Source: JANQLU01 sp964434955 | GTDB taxonomy: Bacteria > Planctomycetota > Planctomycetia > Pirellulales > Pirellulaceae | NCBI GenBank assembly: GCA_964434955.1 | Contig: CAYSXI010000084.1 | Coordinates: 1-21,452, forward strand | Direction of reading: 5' to 3' | Length of the DNA stretch: 21,452 nucleotides | Shown here: piece after piece, positions 1-7,682 of the stretch | How positions within the stretch are numbered: position 1 is the stretch's first letter | Layout: each line of letters opens with the position of its first letter | The notes under the pieces: generated by a model | The model's database searches: none | What the model saw: the letters and a program-made list of their open reading frames with translations, nothing else | What the model was told of the DNA's origin: nothing | Program-made: the position numbers and the translations under genes

Positions 1-2
1 CT

Positions 3-356
3 CTCGGTCATCACGACGAAATCATCACCGAGTATCCTTTCACCATGCTCGTCGCGACGGCGGATGCATGCAGCGCAAGCCGCCCCGGGGCTCGTCGCGA
101 GTCACTGGAACGCTATGTCAAACGAATGGAAGAATTGGAGTCGATCGCCCGCGAGTTTTCCGGCGTGCAGCAAGCGTTCGCGATTCAAGCCGGACGTGAG
201 GTACGCGTCATCGCGAGTTCCAAGGATACCGACGACAAGAAAGCGGCCAAAATCTGCCGCGATATCGCCCAGGCCTTCGAGCAGAAACTTTCCTACCCGG
301 GCGAAATCAAAGTCACCGTTGTTCGCGAATCTCGATTTATCGAGTTGGCAAAATAA
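3..356 (+). CDS. rny: Ribonuclease Y, C-terminal part (5' end outside window)
   Basis: This is the 3' end of the gene for RNase Y, the membrane-anchored HD-domain endoribonuclease that starts mRNA decay in many bacteria. About 117 residues are visible. They begin inside the HD domain at LGHHDEI and continue through the family-typical ADACSASRPGARRESLERY segment. The C-terminal domain, with QAFAIQAGREVRVI and the final YPGEIKVTVVRESRFIE, follows, so the C-terminus is complete and ends in TAA at 354-356. The N-terminal membrane anchor, coiled coil and KH domain lie upstream of the window. The gene is followed 51 bases later by a YmdB-type phosphodiesterase on the same strand, the order known from Firmicutes. 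That neighbour supports the call. Confidence 0.95.
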   Translation, partial: LGHHDEIITEYPFTMLVATADACSASRPGARRESLERYVKRMEELESIAREFSGVQQAFAIQAGREVRVIASSKDTDDKKAAKICRDIAQAFEQKLSYPGEIKVTVVRESRFIELAK

Positions 357-407
357 GAATCAAAGAACCAATTGTTTGCACTTCAGTGCAATAGAAAGAA
401 GTTTACC

Positions 408-1220
408 GTGCGACTGTTTTTTGTCGGCGACGTGGTTGGCAAACAGGGAGTCAACATCGTCTGCCAGGCCGTTCCGGGTTTCCGGCGACGGGAAAACATC
501 GACCTGGTCGTCGTTAATGCTGAAAACGCTGATGGTGGATCGGGGATCACTCCCGCCATCTATCGCAGGCTCAAAGAGGCTCACGTTGACTGCATTACTT
601 TGGGCGACCACATCTATCGCAAAAAAGATATCTTCAAGATTCTCAACAAGGAATCGGACATCATCAAACCCGCGAACTTCCCGCCGGAATCTCCCGGGAA
701 AGGCTGGACCACGGTTACCACGTCGTTCGGTCGGAAGGTCGCCGTGGTCAGCCTGATGGGCCGCGTATTCATGCGACCGGTCGATTGCCCTTTTCATGCG
801 GCAGAAAAAGTACTGAAAGAGATTCCCGACGAAATCAATATCCGGTTTGTTGATTTTCATGCCGAGGCCACCAGCGACAAACAACTGATGGGCCGCTTCC
901 TCGATGGAAAGGTCTCTGCCGTCCTGGGTACCCACACGCACGTTACGACCGCCGATGAGCGGATCCTTCCGAAGGGCACTGCGTTTCAATGCGATGTCGG
1001 AATGACGGGCCCCCATGAGAGCATTCTTGGACGAGACATTGATAGCGTGATGGAAACAACCGTCACTTTCTTTCCCAAGAGCTTCCATGTCGCGCATGGG
1101 GACGTGCGGATTTCCGGTTCCATTGTTGAAATCGACCGCGGCACGGGCAAAGCCACTTCCATCACGCGTGTTTCGATTGACGAGGAAGAAGCTCGCAAAT
1201 TGGAATCGTACATCGATTAG
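408..1220 (+). CDS. ymdB: YmdB-family metallophosphoesterase (TIGR00282 type; 2',3'-cyclic-nucleotide phosphodiesterase)
   Basis: The 270-residue product matches the YmdB family, dinuclear-metal phosphodiesterases that act on 2',3'-cyclic nucleotides in B. subtilis. Visible motifs are GDVVG (D8), NAEN (E39, N40), GDH (D67, H68), DFHAEATSDK (H151) and GTHTHVTTAD (H176, H178), then DVGMTGPHESILG. These fall at nearly the same positions as the B. subtilis ligands. One ligand differs: the usual Asn of GNH is Asp67 here. I chose GTG at 408 because the family begins M-R-x-x-F-x-GD and an A/G-rich stretch (AGAAAGAAG, 392-400) precedes it; the frame is open further upstream to 372. It lies just downstream of rny and is probably co-transcribed, consistent with a role near RNA turnover. 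Confidence 0.9.
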   Translation: MRLFFVGDVVGKQGVNIVCQAVPGFRRRENIDLVVVNAENADGGSGITPAIYRRLKEAHVDCITLGDHIYRKKDIFKILNKESDIIKPANFPPESPGKGWTTVTTSFGRKVAVVSLMGRVFMRPVDCPFHAAEKVLKEIPDEINIRFVDFHAEATSDKQLMGRFLDGKVSAVLGTHTHVTTADERILPKGTAFQCDVGMTGPHESILGRDIDSVMETTVTFFPKSFHVAHGDVRISGSIVEIDRGTGKATSITRVSIDEEEARKLESYID

Positions 1221-1443
1221 CCTGAGCAACTCGAGCCTTTTACTTGCGGGATGGGACAAATCCGCCAAGCCGCGTCGAAAATGTTCGAACTGAGTTAAAA
1301 AGCCCTTCAACCAGTGCCAAGAGCCACTAAAATTAGCTAGCGTGCGAGCCGCCGCAATGCACTTGCCGGCGTTTCTAAAACTATCTATCTTTTTCCACCA
1401 TTTTGTCTGGTTCTGGCGGCAGCCTGAGCGGGCAAACCAATTG

Positions 1444-1956
1444 ATGACTGCTATGGATCAGGACAATTCCGCCGAAGCCGAAATCGTTGACGCGGAAGTC
1501 AACGAAGTGTTTTATGACGCGGATCCGGAACCCATCGAAATTCAACCCACGCAATGGTATTTCCGTGCGTTGATTATCGTCTCCGGCCTGACCCTTGCTG
1601 GTTTGCTTTTGACGGCTCGAATGCTGACTCCGGCAGAACAACGAATGGGAACCCATCAACAGTTGGGACTTCCGGAATGCGGTTTTATCACGATGTTTGG
1701 CAAACCTTGTCCGTCGTGTGGCATGACCACTTCCTGGGCTCATCTGACGCGGTTTCAGATTCCGTCGGCTTGGCGAGCCAATCCCGGTGGAGTGATGCTC
1801 GGAGTGATGGCAGCATTTTTTGCGCCTTGGCTGTTTTTCAGCGGAGTACGCGGGAAGTGGATTTTCAGGATTAAAATACAGATCTTTTTAGCCGTGATCT
1901 CGGTGGTCTTCGCCGTGACTTTTGGCAATTGGATCATGAAGTTTTATTGGGTGTAA
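1444..1956 (+). CDS. DUF2752 family membrane protein
   Basis: The 170-residue protein carries the DUF2752 signature C-P-S-C-G-M-T-T-S-W at residues 89-98, with another Cys at 79. Three hydrophobic segments are visible at about 40-60, 115-135 and 143-162, after an acidic soluble N-terminal tail. The family's biochemical role is not known. The paired Cys suggest metal binding or a redox-active loop next to the membrane, which is inference. The start is uncertain: the frame is open from 1342, but the first 34 codons do not resemble the family. I chose ATG 1444; ATG 1453 is equally possible, and neither has a clear Shine-Dalgarno site. It lies 223 bases after the ymdB-type gene and 42 bases before a lipoprotein gene on the same strand. 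Confidence 0.8.
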   Translation: MTAMDQDNSAEAEIVDAEVNEVFYDADPEPIEIQPTQWYFRALIIVSGLTLAGLLLTARMLTPAEQRMGTHQQLGLPECGFITMFGKPCPSCGMTTSWAHLTRFQIPSAWRANPGGVMLGVMAAFFAPWLFFSGVRGKWIFRIKIQIFLAVISVVFAVTFGNWIMKFYWV

Positions 1957-1998
1957 TATTCGAGTTCAGGACGAATTCGAAAACCATGAAAGGAAGCC

Positions 1999-2655
1999 AT
2001 GGACGGCAAAACGAATCGGCGAGTTCGACTCGCTCTCATCACGCTACTTTGTGTTGTCCTCGTCGCCCCAACGGCGGGATGCATCGGCCTTGCTGCCCAG
2101 GCACTTTATGTCCTCAAGGGACACAAGATTGCAGCCAAGTACGAGGGTCTCAAGAAAAAACGAGTGGCCATCGTTTGTGTTTCCGACGGAAACTCAATCG
2201 GCTCAAATTCGGTGACTTTCCGAATTTGCCAACTAGTTTCCGCGCAGCTTTCCCAAAATGTGAAGGACATTGAGATCGTCCCACAAACGGAAGTCGACGG
2301 GTTATTGAATTCCGGAAGCTGGGAAAGCGTCGACTTTGCGGAAGTCGGGCGAACGGTCAAAGCGGACATGGTCTTGGCCATCGAGCTATCAGGCTATTCG
2401 ACGAGCGAAGGCCCCACCATGTTCAAAGGTCGTTCTCGAATCACGTCGACCGTATATGACATGGAAAAAAATGGCACGCTTGTCTTCACGCAGGGCCCCG
2501 AAGACTTCACGTTCCCCAGAAACGGCCGCCCGAAACTTCAGACCAACGAACGCGAGTTTGAAAACAAATACCTTGCCAAGCTCGCGATGTTCGTCGCCCA
2601 AAAGTATTACAAACACGAACGGGACGATTCCGTCGAAAACGATTCTTCCTTCTAA
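1999..2655 (+). CDS. Putative lipoprotein, conserved hypothetical (planctomycete type)
   Basis: The 218-residue product starts with a basic n-region (KTNRRVR), a hydrophobic core and a lipobox-like APTAGC with Cys28. It is therefore probably an exported lipoprotein, although the -3 position of the lipobox (Thr) is not ideal. The body alternates beta strands and helices (KKRVAIVCVSD, then IEIVPQTEVDGLL, then VKADMVLAIELSGYS). This resembles the soluble domains of small outer-membrane-associated lipoproteins that detect or assemble something, but I do not recognise a named domain and assign no function. ATG 1999 is preceded by AGGAAG at 1991-1996, a good Shine-Dalgarno site. The gene ends 40 bases before a strong bidirectional terminator and is the last gene of the left-hand + strand block. 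Confidence 0.75.
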   Translation: MDGKTNRRVRLALITLLCVVLVAPTAGCIGLAAQALYVLKGHKIAAKYEGLKKKRVAIVCVSDGNSIGSNSVTFRICQLVSAQLSQNVKDIEIVPQTEVDGLLNSGSWESVDFAEVGRTVKADMVLAIELSGYSTSEGPTMFKGRSRITSTVYDMEKNGTLVFTQGPEDFTFPRNGRPKLQTNEREFENKYLAKLAMFVAQKYYKHERDDSVENDSSF

Positions 2656-2695
2656 CTGTCGTTCGGGCCATCGCAATCGACAAAAAACGGTCAAC

Positions 2696-2738
2696 AAAAA
2701 AACGGATCGCCAGGTAACTCGCGATCCGTTATTTTTTT
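2696..2738. terminator. Bidirectional Rho-independent terminator
   Basis: A perfect 10-bp stem, AACGGATCGC (2701-2710) with GCGATCCGTT (2721-2730), encloses a 10-base loop. Seven A precede it (2696-2702) and seven T follow it (2732-2738). It can terminate transcription on both strands and sits exactly between two convergent genes, the lipoprotein (+) and the VWA protein (-). Confidence 0.9.
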
Positions 2739-2764
2739 CAGCTGACCGATGGGTCAATGATTGT

Positions 2765-4801
2765 CTAAAGTTTTGGAGCCGGACGTTTCTTTTTCGGCTT
2801 GGCCAACTTCAAAGCTTTCTCTGCCCGCATTGGACGAGCATTGTTATTGTTATTGTTGTTGCCTGGGCGATTCATTCGCGGCTGCGGTGGCTGGGTGAAC
2901 GACTCTTGCCATTTCCAGCCGATGGGAGACGCAAGCTCTTTTTCGGCCAACATCGCCCAAGGCGTGTTTGGATGCTCATCAATGACTCGCTGAAGATACA
3001 TCTTGGCTCGCTCCGCTTCCTTCCGAGCCTGGCTACCCGTCGTGATTTCGTCGGCGGCTTCCAACGTCCACGTGTTGTTCTTCGCGTCCTCGAATTTCAG
3101 CTTGGATTTAGCCAAGGCCAACATTTGGTTGTAGGTCGACGTTCGAACTTTGACCGCCAGAACGCGTCCCATTGCCAGGTCAAATCCGGCTTTCCAACGC
3201 AGCGAAACTTCTTCTTCACGATCTTGCTCACCGGTCTTCAGGATGTTGTACAAACGAAGAACTTTCGGCTCGAGAATCGCGGCTGCCTGCTGGGCTTGGG
3301 TGACTTCGTTGACAAAAGTCGCCTCGTTAAGCTTTTCAAAACGCATTTGAGGCGGTTCCATCGGATTCAGCCAAGATTGCTCAGCGGCCTGTAGCAAAGC
3401 CAAGCGACACTGATTCTCGCGAATCTTCTTCATGTACGTTTCCGTGGTCACGTAATCCGGCTTGTATCGCCGCATGATGGACGGATCAAAGAAGTGCGAG
3501 AAGTAGGCAGAATACTCTTCCGTTTCCCGGCGGCGTACTCGCGAATTCATCTTGCGATTTGGATGCACCGTGAAATAAATCCCGCCGGTTTCGTAACAGA
3601 GCCTCGTCAGTCCAAACGGTCCGAAACCTGAATCCAAAATGGATTCTTCCTCGAAACGCTGGGCACCGGAAAAATTCAGACGCAATCGTTCAGGAAACAA
3701 GGACTCAGGGCCCTGGCTAACAGGCGCCCATTGAGGCGTTTGATCAAACTCAGGATCAGGATCGACCCACTTCACGAATGTCGCTTTGCGGCCGAATGGA
3801 GCCGGTACGCCAATTACGTAAACAGGAACCTGATATTTCTTGCAGTTGGAGACCGCCGAATCAAGGCTTTGAAAATCGTCACCGGCTTCGTCCGAGACAA
3901 TAATCAACAGGACGTTCCGCTTGCGATCGCCTGTCGAAGGATTGATTCGACGCAGCGCTTTGTGATCGTTGACTGCCAGAGTGACGGCTTGGAACACGTT
4001 TTCGATACCGCTGCGATCCGTTTCGATGCTGCGGACGACTTCTTTGATTTTCTCCACGTCGTCGGTCGGATTCTTCATCATTGGCCCAATGTTTTGGCCA
4101 AAAGCATAGATCTGGGTCAAAAGCGGCGCCTCGGAATTCGAGTTTTTGTGCTTCTCGAAAGCCTTATCGCCTTTCTCCTTGAGCACGCCCAGTTGCCCGT
4201 AAATTCGATCAAACCGCTCGACGATTTCCTCGCGTTGTCGAAGCAAACTGGCGGACTGATCAAACATCCAGACCACGGTCGTTTTCCGCTCCTGAAGGCT
4301 CAACAGAATTTCTTGTGTGATACGATCAACCGCACCCTCAGCGCCTTTTGCCGCAACACCGACCGAGCCTTTGACGGCGATCGTTTCAATCTGCGGGGCC
4401 ACCGGATCCATGATGTACTGTTCGATCGGAATCTCGCCAACTTCCCGCTCTTCCATTTCAGGGTCATCTTCGGCTTTCGAGATGTCGTCGAAATTGGAGG
4501 CCTGTGACAAAGCGGCCTCAAAGCCATTCTTGGAATTGGCGCCGATGTCGTCAGTTGGATTGTCGCTAAAATCGACCTCCGGAGCGGTGTCGATTTCCTC
4601 AAATTGCTCGTCCAACTGCTCAACGGCAAGTTCGACGTTCTTCTGAACCAAAGGCTGGATCAGAAGTTTTGAGAGGACAACCAGGAGAACGAGGTGGAAA
4701 ACAAGGCTCAGCACCCAAAACGGAACTTCGTCGTCGAACGGTGTCTGCTGTTGCCCCGTTTGAATTTGCCACCAGCGTTTGAATTTCTGAAGCAGGTTCA
4801 A
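2765..4801 (-). CDS. Membrane-anchored von Willebrand factor A (VWA) domain protein
   Basis: The 678-residue protein has a short cytoplasmic N-terminus, one membrane segment at about 28-50 and a long acidic linker (55-135). A VWA-like domain covers about 170-335. The MIDAS motif D-x-S-x-S is present as DQSAS (181-185), and IIVSDEAGDD (300-309) supplies a later acidic metal-site residue. VWA domains bind protein partners through a divalent metal, so this is likely an envelope adhesion or scaffold protein; the partner is unknown. The C-terminal half is helical and ends in a run of seven Asn followed by a Lys/Pro-rich tail. The start is TTG at 4801, with GGGAG seven bases upstream and no earlier in-frame ATG. 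The gene stands alone on the - strand and is terminated at 2696-2738. Confidence 0.85.
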   Translation of the reverse strand: MNLLQKFKRWWQIQTGQQQTPFDDEVPFWVLSLVFHLVLLVVLSKLLIQPLVQKNVELAVEQLDEQFEEIDTAPEVDFSDNPTDDIGANSKNGFEAALSQASNFDDISKAEDDPEMEEREVGEIPIEQYIMDPVAPQIETIAVKGSVGVAAKGAEGAVDRITQEILLSLQERKTTVVWMFDQSASLLRQREEIVERFDRIYGQLGVLKEKGDKAFEKHKNSNSEAPLLTQIYAFGQNIGPMMKNPTDDVEKIKEVVRSIETDRSGIENVFQAVTLAVNDHKALRRINPSTGDRKRNVLLIIVSDEAGDDFQSLDSAVSNCKKYQVPVYVIGVPAPFGRKATFVKWVDPDPEFDQTPQWAPVSQGPESLFPERLRLNFSGAQRFEEESILDSGFGPFGLTRLCYETGGIYFTVHPNRKMNSRVRRRETEEYSAYFSHFFDPSIMRRYKPDYVTTETYMKKIRENQCRLALLQAAEQSWLNPMEPPQMRFEKLNEATFVNEVTQAQQAAAILEPKVLRLYNILKTGEQDREEEVSLRWKAGFDLAMGRVLAVKVRTSTYNQMLALAKSKLKFEDAKNNTWTLEAADEITTGSQARKEAERAKMYLQRVIDEHPNTPWAMLAEKELASPIGWKWQESFTQPPQPRMNRPGNNNNNNNARPMRAEKALKLAKPKKKRPAPKL

Positions 4802-5094
4802 GATGAGTCTCCCAATCCGTATCTTGTTTCGCTGTATAAGTTTTCGTCAATTTGGAGAAGTGATTCCAGCGATTGAACGGTGAGGCAGCGTTCAACCTTA
4901 AATTGTCACAAAAATCCCCAAAAAAGCAAGCAAATCGGGTTTTGCCGGCGTCGAAGAGATTAATGGTTCCGTGCAGACGAGCGTCTTTTTAGTGACGAAA
5001 ACAAGTGTGTTCCGTTCCGAAAATGAGCAAAAAACTGGTAATTCAGGACATTCCCCTGCATTGCCCGCTTTTTGCGCCTCCCTACTAAAACATA

Positions 5095-5106
5095 ACGAAC
5101 GTTCGT
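5095..5106. promoter_or_regulatory. 12-bp perfect palindrome, candidate operator
   Basis: ACGAAC followed directly by GTTCGT forms a perfect 12-bp palindrome in the divergent intergenic region. Palindromes of this form are common as sites for TetR-family repressors, and the core GAACGTTC also resembles parts of LexA boxes. No regulator gene of either kind is in the window, so the operator role is inference. Confidence 0.35.
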
Positions 5107-5139
5107 ATCCAACTATTTCTTAAAACGATGAATGTGGAC

Positions 5140-5220
5140 AATTTTGCCAATAACTGGCCATTGTTTGCCTATCATTATCCATGTTTGCCCACCACTTTCC
5201 ATGTTTGCGTAAAACTGGCC
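5140..5220. repeat. Four degenerate ~20-bp tandem repeats
   Basis: Four head-to-tail units of 20, 21, 20 and 20 bases start at 5140, 5160, 5181 and 5201. They share the pattern A-T/A-x-TTTGCC near the start and ACT(G/T)(G/T)CC or a variant at the end; a fifth, badly degraded unit may start at 5221 (ATGGACGACC). The period of about two helical turns would place bound proteins on one face of the DNA. An alternative is a relic end of an IS21-like insertion sequence, whose termini carry several short TGGCCA-containing repeats. There is no transposase in the window. It is not a CRISPR array because there are no spacers. Confidence 0.6.
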
Positions 5221-5325
5221 ATGGACGACCATTTGTCGATTTCAACACTTCAACTAGCATTACCGGAAGCCCATATCCGACCCGAATGATCGTGCACCAT
5301 GAGTCCAGCAAAAGGACCATTCAAC

Positions 5326-6717
5326 ATGCTGCTTCTTAGAGGAAATGCCGGCATTTCGGCAACTTTCCGAGCGCTGTTCGCGCTGTCTTTCCTGCCAACT
5401 TTCCTGGCGGTCGGTATCTTGTTTAGCTCGCACGTGCTGGGCCAATCCAAGTTTGATCGCGAGCCGGTGAGGTACCAAGCGACGCAGCCCAACGACGCCG
5501 TCTGGAAACTCAAACGTCGTCTTGAGTCGGAATCCACAAAACTTAAATGGGATTCGAAGCAGGGATGGCTTCCAGATTTGCTTGAGAAACTGGAGATCGA
5601 TTCGCATTCCCAAAATCTTGTGTTTTCCAAAACCAGTTTGCAAACGCGTCACATTTCGCCCTCCAATCCAAGGGCCATTTTTTTCAATGACGATATCTAT
5701 ATCGGCTACGTCCCTGGCGGCGATTTGATTGAGATTTCGGCGGTCGATGATCAACTTGGCGCCGTGTTCTACACAATCAAGCAGGTCAAGCCAAAAGCAG
5801 ACGAATTTCCGGTCATTCGGCGCGATGAAAACCAATGTCTCACGTGCCACGAAACCTCCAAGACGCGAGACGTCCCGGGCTATCTGGTGCGTTCGGTCTT
5901 TCCAAGCGCGAGCGGTCATCCGCATTACGGAATGGGAACCACAACCACCGACCCGACCATCGAATTCAAGAAGCGATTCGGCGGATGGTATGTAACCGGA
6001 AGTCACGGCAAGTTGCGGCACCGCGGAAATGTCATCGCCAAGAAAAGCGCAACGAGCCCTGTCGATTTCGAGGCAGGTGCTAATCGCGAAAGCCTTCCCA
6101 AGACGGTGGACCCTTCCAAGTATCCGGCGCAATCAAGCGATATTGTCGCGCTGATGGTTTTGGAGCACCAGTCTCAGATGCATAACGCAATTACCTTTGC
6201 AAATTTCGAGACGCGACAGGCGCTTTATCAACAAGCCGTCATGAACAAGGCTCTGGAGCGGGAAAGCAATTATCGCAGCGAAAGTACCCAACGCAGGATT
6301 AAGGCCGCGGGAGACGATCTTTTGCGCACCTTGTTCTTCTGCGACGAGTGGGAACTCGACGATCGGGTCGTTGGCAACACCAAGTTCTCAGAAAATTTTG
6401 AAGGGCAGGGCCCCCACGACTCAAAAAAGCGCTCGCTCCGCGAATTCGATTTAAAGACCAGGATGTTCAAATACCCTTGCTCCTACCTGATTTATTCTTC
6501 GTCATTCGATCGCCTCCCCGCTGAAGTTCGCGGCTATGTGGAATCACAAGTCTTCTCGATTCTTACGAGCCAAGTCAGCGCCGATTCGAAAACATCTGAC
6601 CCGTATCATCATCTTGATGCAAAGGACCGCAAGGCAATTCTCGAGATACTTCTGGAAACGAAACCAGGATTCAAGTCGAAGTTCGAGCGATGGAAAAAAA
6701 GCCGCGAGGAAAAGTAG
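5326..6717 (+). CDS. Secreted mono-haem c-type cytochrome-like protein
   Basis: The 463-residue product has an N-terminal hydrophobic export signal (about residues 14-38, ending HVLGQ). It contains a single CxxCH haem c attachment motif, CLTCH at 171-175, within DENQCLTCHETS. The segment before it (AIFFNDDIYIGYVPGGDLIEISAVDDQLGAVFYT) and the one after (GYLVRSVFP) resemble a c-type protein family common in planctomycetes. The likely place is the periplasm, in electron transfer or as a haem-containing enzyme; substrate and partner are unknown. No second haem motif is seen. I chose ATG 5326 because AAAGGA (5311-5316) sits at good spacing. ATG 5299 is in frame but lacks a ribosome site. It converges on the NIPSNAP gene with a 42-base gap. 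Confidence 0.72.
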   Translation: MLLLRGNAGISATFRALFALSFLPTFLAVGILFSSHVLGQSKFDREPVRYQATQPNDAVWKLKRRLESESTKLKWDSKQGWLPDLLEKLEIDSHSQNLVFSKTSLQTRHISPSNPRAIFFNDDIYIGYVPGGDLIEISAVDDQLGAVFYTIKQVKPKADEFPVIRRDENQCLTCHETSKTRDVPGYLVRSVFPSASGHPHYGMGTTTTDPTIEFKKRFGGWYVTGSHGKLRHRGNVIAKKSATSPVDFEAGANRESLPKTVDPSKYPAQSSDIVALMVLEHQSQMHNAITFANFETRQALYQQAVMNKALERESNYRSESTQRRIKAAGDDLLRTLFFCDEWELDDRVVGNTKFSENFEGQGPHDSKKRSLREFDLKTRMFKYPCSYLIYSSSFDRLPAEVRGYVESQVFSILTSQVSADSKTSDPYHHLDAKDRKAILEILLETKPGFKSKFERWKKSREEK

Positions 6718-6759
6718 TCGCACGGCTCTCACGTGATTCAAATTTCAGAAAAACGGTTT

Positions 6760-7539
6760 TCAGATTCCCGAGTAGCTGGTTGGCTTTAGGAAGGTCTTTT
6801 TGATCTTCGAAACCGTGTCCTTGTACTTTTCCATCTTGGACATTTCTTTCCACTTGGGGTGCTTCAAGAACGCCTGCCAATGTTCCTTGTGCTCGTCCTC
6901 GTCGCTGGCCGACAGCATATAAATCAAATTTGGCACGTCGTTACCGATGAGCGTTTCGCCAAAAAACACCGGGCCCATCTTGGCATCAACCATGATTTGG
7001 ATTTCGCCTTCGTTAAACATCTCAACCTTCTTGGCCGCATGTTGTTCTGTATGGCTCTCGTATAGCCGAAGCTCAAAGATCCTGTCTTGCTTTTTCTCGG
7101 ATTGCGGTGGCAGTTTGAGTTGCGGCATTCCCGCAAAACACTTCATGAAATGGCTGTCGATTCGCGTGTAGATAGGATCCTTCAGTGGCCGGTCGAAATA
7201 TTCCGCCGACGCGGACTGGTATTCTTCGTCTTTCGCGAGTTTCGAATTCAAATTGGTGAAATCGTCGATCGAATTGTAGGGAATGAGAACGAATACCGAG
7301 TGATCATTGACGTCTTTCAAATTGGTGAAAACGCCGACCGATTCGATCTTCATCTTTTGCAATGCCGGCAGCAGCGCGTTCTTCAGATAGTTTTCGAGAA
7401 TCGTTTGCTTGTCGTAGTCGTAGACTTTGTAGACGCGCAACTCAACGAATTGCTGCTCACTCTTCTCCTGGCCGTTTCCTTTTGAAACCAATGCCGCTGC
7501 AACAACAAAAAACAATAAGATCGCCGGGAATCGTTTCAT
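6760..7539 (-). CDS. Secreted NIPSNAP family protein
   Basis: The 259-residue protein starts with a signal peptide (MKRFPAILLFFVVAAALVSKGNGQ, cleavage expected near residue 23). Two NIPSNAP-like ferredoxin-fold halves follow. The first begins at FVELRVYKVYDYDK (31-44) and the second at RIFELRLYESHTEQHAAKKV (153-172), which repeats the same ELRxY pattern. The latter half ends with HWQAFLKHPKWKEM, the usual W-x-x-F-x-x-x-P-x-W feature. NIPSNAP-like domains are small alpha-beta folds related to dimeric barrels; their bacterial function is unknown. The start at 7539 is set by the signal peptide and a GAAGAG upstream, although the frame is open to 7665. It lies 143 bases downstream of the TMEM43 gene on the same strand. 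Confidence 0.87.
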   Translation of the reverse strand: MKRFPAILLFFVVAAALVSKGNGQEKSEQQFVELRVYKVYDYDKQTILENYLKNALLPALQKMKIESVGVFTNLKDVNDHSVFVLIPYNSIDDFTNLNSKLAKDEEYQSASAEYFDRPLKDPIYTRIDSHFMKCFAGMPQLKLPPQSEKKQDRIFELRLYESHTEQHAAKKVEMFNEGEIQIMVDAKMGPVFFGETLIGNDVPNLIYMLSASDEDEHKEHWQAFLKHPKWKEMSKMEKYKDTVSKIKKTFLKPTSYSGI

Positions 7540-7682
7540 CACGCTGCTCTTCTGTAAAACCAAGTCATGGGTCGACCGATGGACATATCGGCAAGCAACC
7601 AATGATACTCGGAATCCCGATCGAGGAAAATTGATCGAGCAACCCGTGAACGATTCTTCGGTCACCTCGATGATCGATTTGG

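Larger units (their letters stand above)
4802..5325. other. Gene-free divergent intergenic region
   Basis: No convincing gene lies in these 524 bases between the divergent VWA and haem-protein genes. The stretch holds the 12-bp palindrome at 5095-5106 and the ~20-bp tandem repeats at 5140-5220, listed separately. The promoters of both flanking genes should be here, but I could not identify clear -35/-10 pairs. A 53-codon + strand frame (5128-5289) runs through the repeats and is probably accidental. Confidence 0.7.

Noticed and set aside
360..1310. 316-codon - strand frame
   Set aside because: It is antisense to the YmdB-type gene, whose product has full family motifs.
3731..4507. 258-codon + strand frame
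   Set aside because: It is antisense to the VWA gene and has no domain-like features.
5140..5220. CRISPR array
   Set aside because: The units are directly abutting and degenerate, with no spacers and no cas genes nearby.
5128..5289. 53-codon + strand frame across the tandem repeats
   Set aside because: It has no ribosome site, and its content is explained by the repeat pattern.
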